Positions 49,861-59,300 of a stretch of DNA of 64,000 bases are shown here, in pieces. The notes beneath the pieces were generated by a model. It saw nothing but the letters and a program-made list of their open reading frames with translations, ran no database searches and was not told the DNA's origin. How positions within the stretch are numbered: the stretch's first letter is position 1; every line of letters starts with the position of its first letter. The DNA lies in contig CAKUYE010000003.1 of NCBI GenBank assembly GCA_934702375.1, forward strand, positions 1 through 64,000. The letters are read 5' to 3'. Source of the DNA: an uncultured Bacillota bacterium. GTDB lineage: Bacteria > Bacillota > Dehalobacteriia > UBA7702. A program made the translations under genes and the position numbers.

Positions 49861-51027
49861 ATGAAAAAAACGATAAGAAAACCTATTATATTCCTGGTGA
49901 TCGTGCTCACTGCCTTTTTTACCGTCAGCAGCGTATTATTGGCAGCCAATGTAGACGATCTGAAGGATAAGAAAAATAATATCGATAAACAGATTCAGGA
50001 CAAGCAATCGGAATTGAAGGATAACAAAGCCCAGCAGGATAATGCTCAGGCACAGCTTGATACGATCAATGCCAATCTTGACGCTGTACAGGCTGAGATT
50101 GATAAAATCTACAATGACCTTGCCGTTGCCGAAGAAAACCTTGCCAATCAGCAGGTGGAATATGACAATATCCAGCAGCAGTTGGCCGATTCCCAGGCCG
50201 CCTTGCAAAAGCGGGTATCCTCCATCTATAAAAATGGAGATGTTTCCTATTTGGATGTTTTGTTCAGTTCTGAAAATATTGAGGACTTTATTTCCGGTTT
50301 TATCTTTTTAAGTAAAATCGTGGAGCAGGATCAGAAAACCATCAATACGATTCAGGAAAATAAAGTTCTTGCAGAAGAAAAGCTTCACGAATTGGAAGTG
50401 ACCAGAAATGAAATCCTGGCGCTGCAAAAGAAGAAGGAAGCCGAAGAAGCAGAATACGCCAAACAGGCCGAAGCAAAGGTTGCTCTCTTGGATACTCTTG
50501 AAAGCGCCCAGGTCGAGCTGGAAAAGGATTTGGAAGAAATGCAAAAGCAATCCAGCAGCATTGCCGCGGAAATTAATTCCTACTATTCTTCTCTTTCCGT
50601 TTCCGACCCCGGCTATACTTATACCGGTACCGGCGTGTTTACCTGGCCTCTTTCTATTAGCGGTACGTTGAGCTCTAATTTTGGATACCGTATCCATCCC
50701 ATTTCCGGTACGCGGAAGCTCCATGCCGGGGTAGATATTGCCGCACCGGCCGGAACGCCTATTTTGGCAGCGGAAAGCGGCACCGTTGTTTCGGTAAAAT
50801 ACCTTACCACCGGTTACGGCAAGCACGTGGTTATCAGCCACGGCAGCAATATTGCCACCCTTTACGGTCATATGTCCTCTATTAGCGTGACCCCCGGTCA
50901 AACCGTCAGCCGCGGTCAGCAAATCGGCGGCGTTGGCACCACCGGGGCCAGCACAGGGAATCACCTTCATTTTGAAGTCCGTGTAAACGGTTCCCCGGTT
51001 AGCCCCTGGGGATATATCTCCAAATAA
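49861..51027 (+). CDS. EnvC/PcsB-like murein hydrolase with M23 (LytM) domain
   Basis: Signal peptide (1-29), then a long coiled coil (about 30-240) made of Lys/Glu/Gln heptads, then an M23 metallopeptidase domain (about 270-388). Zinc ligands are present in HPISGTRKLHAGVDIAAP (His and Asp) and NHLHFEV, so the enzyme looks catalytically competent, unlike activator-only EnvC. It directly follows ftsX, the usual place for the peptidoglycan hydrolase controlled by FtsEX through the coiled coil. Confidence 0.92.
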   Translation: MKKTIRKPIIFLVIVLTAFFTVSSVLLAANVDDLKDKKNNIDKQIQDKQSELKDNKAQQDNAQAQLDTINANLDAVQAEIDKIYNDLAVAEENLANQQVEYDNIQQQLADSQAALQKRVSSIYKNGDVSYLDVLFSSENIEDFISGFIFLSKIVEQDQKTINTIQENKVLAEEKLHELEVTRNEILALQKKKEAEEAEYAKQAEAKVALLDTLESAQVELEKDLEEMQKQSSSIAAEINSYYSSLSVSDPGYTYTGTGVFTWPLSISGTLSSNFGYRIHPISGTRKLHAGVDIAAPAGTPILAAESGTVVSVKYLTTGYGKHVVISHGSNIATLYGHMSSISVTPGQTVSRGQQIGGVGTTGASTGNHLHFEVRVNGSPVSPWGYISK

Positions 51028-51042
51028 AAATCGCATCAAAAC

Positions 51043-51075
51043 GGGACAGCCCTTGGGCTGTCCCTGTGATTTGTA
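51043..51075 (+). terminator. Hairpin after envC-like gene
   Basis: GGGACAGCC (51043-51051) with GGCTGTCCC (51056-51064); the tail is not T-rich, so read-through into the protease gene is likely. Confidence 0.5.
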
Positions 51076-51155
51076 TGAGTGATTTTGTTTGTCCGGTGTT
51101 CTTTTTGCATAGAAATTTTTCAACGGCATATATTTTGATCTAAGGAGTGATTTGT

Positions 51156-52331
51156 TTGAAAGATAAAACATACGCAAAAGGCGTTGTTATGGGGATTCTG
51201 GTAGGAATCGCCATTCCTTTGGTGGTCCTTTGCACCATGATGTTTTTCAATATTGGGAATGTCGGTAATTTTCTCCGTACCGTAAAAATCCTGGATAATT
51301 ATAGTTTAGAGCCTCTTTCTCTTTCCCAAAAAGCAGAGGGTGCAATCACCGGTATGGTGGATCAGCTGGGAGATCCCTATTCCTACTATCTTGATAAAGA
51401 TGAGTACGCCGATCTCATGACGGAAGTCAGCGGCTCCTATGAGGGCTTGGGCATCTACCTCGCCACCGAAGAAGGGGCAGATTACACTATCGTTATGGCG
51501 CCGATCAAAGGTTCCCCGGCCTTTGATGCCGGTCTTTTGGCCGGAGATGAGATCGTGAAAATCAATGGCGAGGATATGGCCGGTGTCTCTGCGGATCAGA
51601 TTGCCACAAAAATCAAAACCGGTGAGGAAACCCATTTTGTATTGGAGGTGCGTCGCAAAGGGGAGATGCTCACCTTTGAGCTGGATCGCACGAAAATAGA
51701 TATTCCTTCGGTAGACGGCCAATTCTTGGAAGGTCAGGATGGCATTGCCTATATCAGTATTTCCTCCTTTGCGGAAAATACGCCGACAGAATTGAAGGAT
51801 ACCATTTCCGGCTTGGAGCAGGAAGGCGAGATCAAAGGGATTCTATTGGACCTGCGTAATAACCCCGGCGGCAGTGTTTCCGCTGTACTCCAGGTGGCAG
51901 ATATGTTCCTGACCCAAGGCGACCACATCCTCTGGGTGGAAGAAAAGGACGATGAAACCTGCTACGATGCGGAAAACACCAATCCTTACAGCTATCCCGT
52001 GGTGATGCTGGTCAATGAAAACAGTGCTTCGGCTTCGGAAATTCTCTCCGGGGCGATGCAGGATAACAAGCGTGCTACGATTGTCGGCACCACCACCTTT
52101 GGCAAGGGGATTATTCAAACGGTGTATGCTCTTTCCGATGGCGCTGCGGTAAAAGTCACCACTGCGGAATATCTCAGCCCCGATAAAAACAAGATCCATA
52201 AAGTCGGCGTAAAGCCCGACGTCGAAGTGGAGCTGGGCAGCGATGATATCAGTATTATTTATTCCCTTGATATGTCTCTTGACCCTCAATTGGCCGAAGC
52301 CAATAAGATTTTACAGGAAAAAATCAAGTAA
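51156..52331 (+). CDS. ctpA: C-terminal processing peptidase (S41 family, CtpA/B-like)
   Basis: Membrane-anchored protease (helix about 11-32). PDZ domain at about 85-170 (YEGLGIYLATEEGADYTIV, GSPAFDAGLLAGDEIVKING). The catalytic core has LRNNPGGSVSAVLQVADMFL, the Ser in NENSASASEILSGAMQ and the Lys in TTFGKGIIQTV. 391 aa. The start is a TTG at 51156, 8 nt after AAGGAG; a GTG further up overlaps that site. Members trim division or wall enzymes, fitting its place behind FtsEX and the LytM hydrolase. Confidence 0.92.
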   Translation: MKDKTYAKGVVMGILVGIAIPLVVLCTMMFFNIGNVGNFLRTVKILDNYSLEPLSLSQKAEGAITGMVDQLGDPYSYYLDKDEYADLMTEVSGSYEGLGIYLATEEGADYTIVMAPIKGSPAFDAGLLAGDEIVKINGEDMAGVSADQIATKIKTGEETHFVLEVRRKGEMLTFELDRTKIDIPSVDGQFLEGQDGIAYISISSFAENTPTELKDTISGLEQEGEIKGILLDLRNNPGGSVSAVLQVADMFLTQGDHILWVEEKDDETCYDAENTNPYSYPVVMLVNENSASASEILSGAMQDNKRATIVGTTTFGKGIIQTVYALSDGAAVKVTTAEYLSPDKNKIHKVGVKPDVEVELGSDDISIIYSLDMSLDPQLAEANKILQEKIK

Positions 52332-52349
52332 AATCCATAGAAAAGCAGA

Positions 52350-52386
52350 GTCCCGTATCTTTTATTGATTCGGGACTTTTTTCTTT
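52350..52386 (+). terminator. Terminator after ctpA
   Basis: AGTCCCG (52350-52356) with CGGGACT (52372-52378) extended by ATC/GAT, and a T-run. Confidence 0.8.
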
Positions 52387-52432
52387 GGATGGTTTGTGAT
52401 ATAATGCAAATTGGAAAAGGAGCATATTTTTT

Positions 52433-53590
52433 ATGATATATTTAGATCACTCTGCAACAACACCGGTAAAACCGGAGGTTCTGGCATTTATTAACGATAC
52501 ATTGGCGCAGCATTTCGGCAATCCTTCCTCTCTTTATGATTTAGGGATTGCCTCGGAAAAGATTCTGAAGGAAAGCCGCCGCATTGTGGCCAAAAGCCTT
52601 AAAGTACAGGAAAAAGAGATTTACTTTACTTCCTGCGGCTCCGAAAGCAACAACACGGTACTTCGAGGGGTTGCCGAGGGATATCGCAAACGGGGCAATC
52701 ATTTGATTTGCACTGCAGTGGAGCATCCCTCCATTTTACGCACCATGGAATATCTGGAAAAAGAGCAGGGCTATCGCCTTACAAAACTTGGGGTGGATAA
52801 GAATGGAAATCTTGATTTGGAGCAGCTGAACAAAGCCGTGACAAAGGAAACGGTTCTTTGCGCCGTGATGATGGTAAATAACGAGGTGGGCACCGTTTTC
52901 CCATTGAAAGAGATTGCCGATATCGTTCATCATGCCAACCCGGATTGTGTTTTTCATGTCGATGGTGTCCAGGGCTACGGCAGAATTCCTATTGATCTGC
53001 CCAAAACCGGTGTGGATACCTTTTCGCTCAGCGGTCACAAGCTTGGCGCACCGAAGGGCATTGGAGCACTTTACATTCGAGAAGGATTGCGGGTACTGCC
53101 GTTGATCTATGGCGGTGGTCAGGAGCGTGGGCTTCGGGCGGGAACGGAAAATACCGCCTATATCGGCGGCTTGGGTCTTGCTGCCAAGCTTTGCCTGAAA
53201 GACCGCAGTGTAAAAAATCAACATATGGCTGAGGTAAAACAGGCTCTTTTGACGGCCCTTGAGGAGGAAGGCGTTGATTATATCCAAAACGGAGACCCGG
53301 AAAACGCCGCTGCCCATATTTTGAATTTGCAGTTCCCCGGGATCAAGAGTGAGGTTTTGCTCCACTTTCTGGAGGGGCAGCAAATCTATGTTTCCCAAGG
53401 CTCTGCCTGTCATAACAACACGAAAAGCGGCAGCGAAACGCTGATGGCTATGGGGCTTGGCTCGGAAGAGCGGGACGGTTCTTTGCGGTTCAGCTTTGGG
53501 GATGATACGGCTGCTGACGATATGAAAATCGTTGCTGCCGCCGTAAAGCAGGGCGTAGATATGATCAAAACGATGCGGGGGAAAAAGTAA
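52433..53590 (+). CDS. Cysteine desulfurase (NifS/IscS family)
   Basis: PLP enzyme that takes sulfur from cysteine. PLP Lys is in SLSGHKLGAPKGIG; the persulfide Cys is in VSQGSACHNNTKSGS; AVEHPSILRTMEYLE and MMVNNEVGTVFPL are further marks. 385 aa. Its position 59 bp before thiI makes it the dedicated sulfur donor for tRNA 4-thiouridine (and possibly thiamine), as in NifZ of Bacillus. A TGATATAAT -10 is at about 52397-52405. Confidence 0.93.
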   Translation: MIYLDHSATTPVKPEVLAFINDTLAQHFGNPSSLYDLGIASEKILKESRRIVAKSLKVQEKEIYFTSCGSESNNTVLRGVAEGYRKRGNHLICTAVEHPSILRTMEYLEKEQGYRLTKLGVDKNGNLDLEQLNKAVTKETVLCAVMMVNNEVGTVFPLKEIADIVHHANPDCVFHVDGVQGYGRIPIDLPKTGVDTFSLSGHKLGAPKGIGALYIREGLRVLPLIYGGGQERGLRAGTENTAYIGGLGLAAKLCLKDRSVKNQHMAEVKQALLTALEEEGVDYIQNGDPENAAAHILNLQFPGIKSEVLLHFLEGQQIYVSQGSACHNNTKSGSETLMAMGLGSEERDGSLRFSFGDDTAADDMKIVAAAVKQGVDMIKTMRGKK

Positions 53591-53649
53591 TTTTCTGCCC
53601 GGAGAATTTTTGAAAGGAGACAGCGGAAAGAATTTTCCGTTAGGATGAA

Positions 53650-54828
53650 ATGTATAAATTATTATTACTTCGCTACGGCGAATTAGGTTTAAAAGGAAAG
53701 AATAAAGGACAGTTTATTTCTCGACTGGAAGGTAATATCCGCCGGGCTCTCCCCGATAAAGAGGTTCTTTCTACCTGGGGGAGACTCTGGGTGCGATTAG
53801 ATGACGATCTGGAAGAAACCGTGGAACGACTGAAAACGGTGTTTGGTTTGTATTCTGTTAGCCCGGTCATTGAATGTGACCGCAGCTGCAGTTTGGAAGA
53901 AATTGCCGATGCTGCGGAAAAGGTTCTTGTGAGCTCCCTCCCTAGGGGAGGGTCTTTCAAATTCGAAAGCCGCCGCAGTGATAAAACTTTTCCCTTGACC
54001 TCGCCGGAGCTGAGCCAGAAAATCGGAAGTATGGTTTTGCCCCGATTGGGTAAAGAATATTATGTAGATGTACGTCATCCCCAGGAGCGGGTTGATATTG
54101 AAGTGCGCAAAGAGGGGATCTACGTTTACGGGGAAACGATCCCTATGTCCGGCGGTTTGCCCGTAGGCTCCAGCGGCAAAGGCGTGGTGATGCTTTCCGG
54201 CGGTATCGACAGTCCGGTTTGCGCCTATCTTGCCATGAAGCGGGGGGTGAAAGTGGAAATGATTCACTTTCATTCCTTCCCCTATACCAGTGAACGGGCA
54301 AAGGAGAAGGTCGTGGACCTCGCAAATGTATTGGCTCATTATTCCAATGCCGGCATCAAGCTTCACGTGGTTCATTTTACCGATATCCAAATGGCAATTC
54401 GGGAAAAATGCCGTGAAGAATATACTATCACGATGATGCGGCGGTTTATGTATCGCATTGCCCAACGCATTGCCGAGGAACGCGGTGCCAAGGTAATCTT
54501 TACCGGTGAGTCCGTGGGCCAGGTTGCCAGTCAGACCGTGGAGAGTATGTATGCCATCAACCAGGCAATCTCCATGCCGGTGCTGCGCCCCTTGTGTTGT
54601 TTCGATAAAGAAGAAATCATTGATATTGCCCAGCGTATCGGAACTTTCGATATTTCCATCCGTCCCTATGAGGATTGTTGTACCATCTTCCTGCCGGATT
54701 ATCCAAAGATTCGCCCGGTTTTGGAGGATTGTCTGGAAATGGAAAAAAATCTCGATATTGACGGCCTCATCGATGATGCTCTGAAAAAGAGTTACGTTCT
54801 TCATATCAGAAAGGAAACGGAAATCTGA
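53650..54828 (+). CDS. thiI: tRNA 4-thiouridine synthetase ThiI
   Basis: Ferredoxin-like/THUMP N-terminus (about 60-165), then a PP-loop ATP pyrophosphatase domain with VMLSGGIDSPVCAYLAMKRG and FHSFPYTSERAKEKV. A Cys pair occurs in RPYEDCCTIFLP. The C-terminal rhodanese domain of E. coli ThiI is absent (392 aa), as usual in Gram-positives that pair it with a dedicated desulfurase. TAGG precedes the ATG. Confidence 0.94.
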   Translation: MYKLLLLRYGELGLKGKNKGQFISRLEGNIRRALPDKEVLSTWGRLWVRLDDDLEETVERLKTVFGLYSVSPVIECDRSCSLEEIADAAEKVLVSSLPRGGSFKFESRRSDKTFPLTSPELSQKIGSMVLPRLGKEYYVDVRHPQERVDIEVRKEGIYVYGETIPMSGGLPVGSSGKGVVMLSGGIDSPVCAYLAMKRGVKVEMIHFHSFPYTSERAKEKVVDLANVLAHYSNAGIKLHVVHFTDIQMAIREKCREEYTITMMRRFMYRIAQRIAEERGAKVIFTGESVGQVASQTVESMYAINQAISMPVLRPLCCFDKEEIIDIAQRIGTFDISIRPYEDCCTIFLPDYPKIRPVLEDCLEMEKNLDIDGLIDDALKKSYVLHIRKETEI

Positions 54829-54837
54829 TTGAAAGCT

Positions 54838-56964
54838 ATGGAAAAACGAATCCTCGATTTTATGAATGATAAAAGCTATGTTCCGTTAAAAGCCGAGGAG
54901 CTTGCCCCGGCAATGGAAATCGAGGATGATAAGCTGAAGCTGTTTTTTGATACCCTGCGTAAACTGGAAAGAGATGGCAGGGTGATTCTAAGCAAAAAGA
55001 AGTGCTATTGCCTTTGCCAGCATATGCAGCTTCTTTCCGGCCGTATCGAAGGAAAAAGCGGCGGCTATGCCTTTTTTATTCCCGATGCCGAGGGGCGGGG
55101 AGATCTTTTTCTTCCTTCCGGCAACCTTCATGGTGCTCTTCATAATGACCGGGTACTGGCGAAGGTGGTTCATTCTCCTAATGTGGTTAATGGCAATGAT
55201 GAAGGGGAAGTCGTACGGATTCTGCATCATGCCAATTCCAGAATTCTAGGATATTATGTGGCAAAGGAAGGCGGCGGTGTGGTTTATCCCGAAGATAACC
55301 GCATCGTTTGCGAAGTTGCCGTGCCCAAAAGCCGAAACGGCGGTGCCGAAGATGGTGATGTTGTTATTGCCGAGGTCGCTTCCTGGAGCAACAAGGGAAC
55401 AAAGGTTCGCGGGAAAGTTGCCGGGGTTATTGGGCGAAAGAATGAGCCGGGAATGGATATGGAAACGGTGATCCGTAAATTCCAATTGCCGGAAGAGTTT
55501 CCGCCTGCGGTTCTTGAAAATGCCGCAGCGGTGGCAAAGATTACACCCAAGGATCTGGAAGGCCGCAGAGACCTGCGCAATGATTTATTGATTACCATTG
55601 ACGGAGAGGATGCCAGGGATCTTGACGATGCCGTTTCTCTAACGATGATGGAAAACGGTCATTTCCTTTTAGGCGTGCATATTGCCGATGTGGGGCATTA
55701 TGTGACGGTAGGCTCACCTTTGGATAAAGAAGCCTATAGCCGCGGTACCAGTGTTTATTTCCCGGATCGGGTAATTCCCATGCTGCCAAAGGAACTATCC
55801 AACGGTATATGCAGCTTGAATCCGAAGGAGGATCGCTTAACGTTGTCCTGTACCATGGAAATCGACCGGAAAGGGCGCGTGGTTACCTATGATATTTTTG
55901 AATCGGTGATTTGCTCCGTTGCCCGGATGACCTATCGGGATGTCAATGCCATTTTGGCCGGAGATGAAGAATTGCGGGAAAAGTATGCCTTCCTTGTGGA
56001 AATGCTGGAACAGCTGGATCAACTGCGGGCGGTTCTTACCAAACGGCGGCAACGCCGGGGAGCGTTGAATTTTGATTTTCCCGAGGCTAAGGTGATTTTG
56101 GACGAAGCCGGAGAGCCTTTGGAAATCCGAAAAAGAGTTCATGATCGGGGAGAACAGCTCATTGAAGAATGTATGATCGTAGCCAATGAAACCGTGGCCG
56201 GGGAATTTTATCACCGGGATATTCCCTTTATTTATCGTGTTCACGATTGCCCTCCCGATGATAAAATGCTGGAGCTGCAGGATTTGATTGCTCCCTTTGG
56301 CCTGACTTTAAGCAATAATATGGGGGATGTAAGATCCGGTCATTTTCAGTCGTTGCTGACGAAAATTGAGGAGCTGCCGGAAAAACCATTGTTGGAAATG
56401 ATGATCCTCCGCACGATGAGCCATGCTCTGTATGATACGGAAAATCGCGGTCATTTTGGTTTGGCCTCGGATTGTTATACCCACTTTACTTCGCCGATTC
56501 GCCGTTACCCGGATCTTTCCATTCATCGGGTGATCAAGGATACGCTTCATTTCCGTATTTCGGAAGAGGATAATCATGGCCGTATTCTTCGCCGCCTGGA
56601 GGATGCTGCCTTGCAAAGCAGCACCCGGGAGCGTTTGGCCGAGGAGGCGGAGAGAGAGGCTACGGATATAAAAAAAGCCCGCTATATGGCGGCCCATATT
56701 GATGAAGAATTTACCGGCATTATTTCCGGCGTGGTGTCCTACGGTTTCTTTGTGGAATTGGAAAACACCGTAGACGGTTTTGTGCATGTCTCAACCTTGC
56801 CTAAGGAATATTTTTCCTTTCATGCCAACAGCAAGAAGCTGGTATGTAAAAAGCTGAATATCAGCTTCCGCATGGGAGATGCCGTTCGTGTAAAGCTGGT
56901 GCGGGTAAATGTGGATCTGCACCACGTTGATTTTGAATTTATTGATTTTGTAAAGGAGGAGTGA
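54838..56964 (+). CDS. rnr: Ribonuclease R
   Basis: 3'-5' exoribonuclease of 708 aa: N-terminal helix-turn-helix (about 1-65), two cold-shock OB domains, RNB catalytic domain with the Asp cluster TIDGEDARDLDDAVSL, RRYPDLSIHRVIKD and AEREATDIKKARYM, and a C-terminal S1 domain (VVSYGFFVELENTVDGFVHV). The C-terminal basic tail of enterobacterial enzymes is missing. ATG at 54838 is preferred; a TTG directly after the thiI stop is possible. It precedes smpB by 3 bp, the standard trans-translation pairing. Confidence 0.95.
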   Translation: MEKRILDFMNDKSYVPLKAEELAPAMEIEDDKLKLFFDTLRKLERDGRVILSKKKCYCLCQHMQLLSGRIEGKSGGYAFFIPDAEGRGDLFLPSGNLHGALHNDRVLAKVVHSPNVVNGNDEGEVVRILHHANSRILGYYVAKEGGGVVYPEDNRIVCEVAVPKSRNGGAEDGDVVIAEVASWSNKGTKVRGKVAGVIGRKNEPGMDMETVIRKFQLPEEFPPAVLENAAAVAKITPKDLEGRRDLRNDLLITIDGEDARDLDDAVSLTMMENGHFLLGVHIADVGHYVTVGSPLDKEAYSRGTSVYFPDRVIPMLPKELSNGICSLNPKEDRLTLSCTMEIDRKGRVVTYDIFESVICSVARMTYRDVNAILAGDEELREKYAFLVEMLEQLDQLRAVLTKRRQRRGALNFDFPEAKVILDEAGEPLEIRKRVHDRGEQLIEECMIVANETVAGEFYHRDIPFIYRVHDCPPDDKMLELQDLIAPFGLTLSNNMGDVRSGHFQSLLTKIEELPEKPLLEMMILRTMSHALYDTENRGHFGLASDCYTHFTSPIRRYPDLSIHRVIKDTLHFRISEEDNHGRILRRLEDAALQSSTRERLAEEAEREATDIKKARYMAAHIDEEFTGIISGVVSYGFFVELENTVDGFVHVSTLPKEYFSFHANSKKLVCKKLNISFRMGDAVRVKLVRVNVDLHHVDFEFIDFVKEE

Positions 56965-56967
56965 TCC

Positions 56968-57438
56968 ATGGCCAAGGAAAAAACCGGAACAAAGGTTGCG
57001 GCAACCAACCGCAAGGCCCATCATGAATATTTTATATTGGAAACGATGGAAGCCGGTATTGCTCTTACCGGTACCGAGGTAAAGTCGTTGCGCCAAGGCA
57101 AAGCCAACCTGAACGATGCCTTTGCCCGAGTGGATCAGGGGGAATGTATTCTCTACGATATGCACATCAGCCCCTATGATTTCGGAAACCGCTTCAATCC
57201 GGATCCAAAACGTCCCCGAAAGCTCTTGCTTCATAAAAGGGAAATAATGAAGCTGCACAGTGAGATCAAAGAAAAAGGTCTTACGCTGATTCCGTTGAAG
57301 GTTTACTTTACCAGGGGTATGGCCAAGGTCGAGTTGGGATTGGCCAAAGGGAAAAAACTTTACGATAAACGAGATGATATGGCAAAGAAAGAAGCAAAAC
57401 GCCGAATTGACCGCGCCATGAAAGAGTATCGCGGATAA
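56968..57438 (+). CDS. smpB: SsrA-binding protein SmpB
   Basis: Binds tmRNA and brings it to stalled ribosomes. NRKAHHEYFILETMEAGIALTGTEVKSLR, ANLNDAFARVDQGE and the basic C-terminal tail DDMAKKEAKRRIDRAMKEY are conserved. 156 aa. GGAGGAGTGATCC precedes the ATG inside the end of rnr. The tmRNA gene, often next to smpB, is not here. Confidence 0.96.
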   Translation: MAKEKTGTKVAATNRKAHHEYFILETMEAGIALTGTEVKSLRQGKANLNDAFARVDQGECILYDMHISPYDFGNRFNPDPKRPRKLLLHKREIMKLHSEIKEKGLTLIPLKVYFTRGMAKVELGLAKGKKLYDKRDDMAKKEAKRRIDRAMKEYRG

Positions 57439-57459
57439 AAGAATCTCTGAGGATAAGGT

Positions 57460-58236
57460 ATGAAGGGAAAGTATAAAATCAACGAGGTCGCAAAAATGCT
57501 GGGAGTTTCTACCTCGGCGATTCGTTTTTATGAAAAAAAAGGGCTTTTTTCTGCTTTGAAAAATGAGGAAAACGGATATCGAACTTTTGATGACCATGAT
57601 GTCTATAAGATTTGGAGTATCATTTATCATCGCAATATTGATCTGAGCGTTAACGATATTTATCGTTTGAAACATTCCGGTACCCTTGGCGATGTCGCGG
57701 AGATGATCGCGCAGCAAAAAGCAGATACTTTGGAGCGTATTACTGCGGAACAAAGAAAATTGGCTGTTTTTCAATATTATGATCGACTCATTGAAAAAGC
57801 CCAGCGCCATAAGGAACCGCCGCTCAAGTTAGACACCGGTGATCTCTATTTCTTTCAGCGCAGAGCCTTTTATGAAAGCTGTTGTTCCACTTTTCCTGTC
57901 AGTAACCCCTGTGATGTATTTTTATCGTCCAAGCAAAGGAATGAGGATGGCACCGACTTTTGCCTGATCTTTGGGGAGGATATGGATATTGTTGCACCGG
58001 AAGATCGCAGCAAAGTAGAGAAGATGGTTCCTTCTTTCCGAGGGTTATCGGTTATTGTAAGCTTTGAGGGGGATTTTGATCCCGGCAAGGCATTTTCTCT
58101 GGCTCTTGAAAAAGCCGCCGGGGATGAATGGGAGCCTGCATTTCCCTGTTATGTGATCTATTTGATGTCCACCGGTGATTGGGAGCATGCCGTACGTTAT
58201 TACGAGGTGCTGCTGCCTTTGCCGGATGCCGAATAA
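57460..58236 (+). CDS. MerR-family transcription regulator
   Basis: Winged helix at the N-terminus (YKINEVAKMLGVSTSAIRFYEKKGL, ENGYRTFDDHDVYKIWSI), a dimerising coiled coil (about 80-115) and a C-terminal effector domain (about 125-258) with several cysteines (SCCSTF, NPCDVF), perhaps a GyrI-like ligand pocket. 258 aa. The next promoter has the 19-bp spacer characteristic of MerR control, so the SMR transporter operon is the likely target. Confidence 0.88.
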   Translation: MKGKYKINEVAKMLGVSTSAIRFYEKKGLFSALKNEENGYRTFDDHDVYKIWSIIYHRNIDLSVNDIYRLKHSGTLGDVAEMIAQQKADTLERITAEQRKLAVFQYYDRLIEKAQRHKEPPLKLDTGDLYFFQRRAFYESCCSTFPVSNPCDVFLSSKQRNEDGTDFCLIFGEDMDIVAPEDRSKVEKMVPSFRGLSVIVSFEGDFDPGKAFSLALEKAAGDEWEPAFPCYVIYLMSTGDWEHAVRYYEVLLPLPDAE

Positions 58237-58255
58237 AGAAAAGAAATGACCTCTA

Positions 58256-58286
58256 TTGACTTTCATCCTTGTTGAAGGTGTAAAAT
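58256..58286 (+). promoter_or_regulatory. MerR-type promoter of the SMR operon
   Basis: TTGACT (58256-58261) and TAAAAT (58281-58286) are separated by 19 bp, not 17, and the spacer carries the dyad CCTT-GTTG-AAGG (58267-58278), centred within it. Confidence 0.75.
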
Positions 58287-58322
58287 AAGTTCATAAAAAC
58301 AAGGAAGAAAAGAGGTTCTTTT

Positions 58323-58652
58323 ATGAGTACATCGGTTGCCTGGATTTTATTGTTTATTGCTGCTTGTTTTGAAGTTGCCTGGGCCGGTACAATGAAGCTG
58401 ACGGAAGGATTTACTCGGTTGTTGCCGTCTATCATTAATTTGGTGTGTATGGGGTGCAGTGTGTTTCTGATTGAAAATGCAGCAAAGGTGCTGCCGGTAG
58501 GCACTGCCTATGCCGTTTGGACCGGGATCGGTGCCGTTGGCGCTGTGATATTGGGGATCGTGGTCTATCATGAGCCGGTAAGCGCATTACGGATTTTGTT
58601 TCTGTTTCTGATCATTGCCGGGATCATCGGCTTAAATTTAACAACGCATTGA
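58323..58652 (+). CDS. Small multidrug resistance (SMR) transporter, SugE/Gdx-like
   Basis: Four-helix transporter of 109 aa. The key Glu is E17 in CFEVAWAGTMKLTEGF; the Lys/Gly pattern after it resembles guanidinium exporters (Gdx/SugE) more than EmrE. Helix 3 has GTAYAVWTGIGAVGAV. GAAAAGAGG precedes the ATG. It is first in an operon with an HAD phosphatase and a TIM-barrel isomerase, under the MerR-type promoter. A truncated second SMR gene lies 1.6 kb away. Confidence 0.88.
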   Translation: MSTSVAWILLFIAACFEVAWAGTMKLTEGFTRLLPSIINLVCMGCSVFLIENAAKVLPVGTAYAVWTGIGAVGAVILGIVVYHEPVSALRILFLFLIIAGIIGLNLTTH

Positions 58653-58663
58653 GGTTTTGTTTT

Positions 58664-59290
58664 ATGGCTGTGTTATGTTTTGATTTTGACGGCACCATTG
58701 CCGATTCCCTTTCTCTGGAGGAAAAGTATTACTTACCTTCATTACTCGATTATGGCATTACCTGTTTCTCTTCGATGAACGATGTTAAAGCTGCCTGCCG
58801 AGAAAATTATTATGACTTTTGTCGGAATCAGGGTATCTCTTCGGAGACATTGACAGAGCTGGATTCTCTTTATAAAAAGGCACTGAAAGAAAATGATGTG
58901 ATTATTCCGCTCTTTCACGGCATTCCCGAGATGTTTGATGCACTTTGCAAGAAACACCGAATCTATGTGGTATCTTTGAATTCGGTTTTAGAAATCCGCC
59001 GTACTTTATCGCATTATGGCGTTACATCGGTGCAGGCGGTTCGTGGCTGGGAAGATGATCGCAATAAAGCAGCTGCTTTAAGACGAGTTAAAATGGAGTT
59101 CCCCGATGAGGATATCGTGTTGATCAGTGATTCTGTTGGTGATATGAAGGAAGGCAAGGTCGCTGAGATCGCAAAAGTGATTGCCGTGACTTATGGTTGG
59201 GGCGATCGGGCGGAGTTGGAAGCTGCCGGTGCAGATGTCCTTTTTGACGATATTTCTTCACTAAGTGCCTACTTAATGACGTTGAACTGA
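58664..59290 (+). CDS. HAD-superfamily phosphatase
   Basis: Haloacid-dehalogenase fold: motif I CFDFDGTIADS, motif II VVSLNS, a Lys in motif III (DRNKAAALR) and motif IV LISDSVGDMKEGKVA. The helical cap (about 20-90) suggests a phosphoglycolate-phosphatase-like subgroup. 208 aa. GAGG lies 9 nt before the ATG at 58664. Tightly placed after the SMR gene (11 bp) and before the isomerase (10 bp). The substrate is unknown. Confidence 0.85.
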   Translation: MAVLCFDFDGTIADSLSLEEKYYLPSLLDYGITCFSSMNDVKAACRENYYDFCRNQGISSETLTELDSLYKKALKENDVIIPLFHGIPEMFDALCKKHRIYVVSLNSVLEIRRTLSHYGVTSVQAVRGWEDDRNKAAALRRVKMEFPDEDIVLISDSVGDMKEGKVAEIAKVIAVTYGWGDRAELEAAGADVLFDDISSLSAYLMTLN

Positions 59291-59300
59291 GGTTTTTGCT

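Noticed and set aside
57439..57460. tmRNA (ssrA) gene expected beside smpB
   Set aside because: Only 21 bp separate smpB from the MerR gene.
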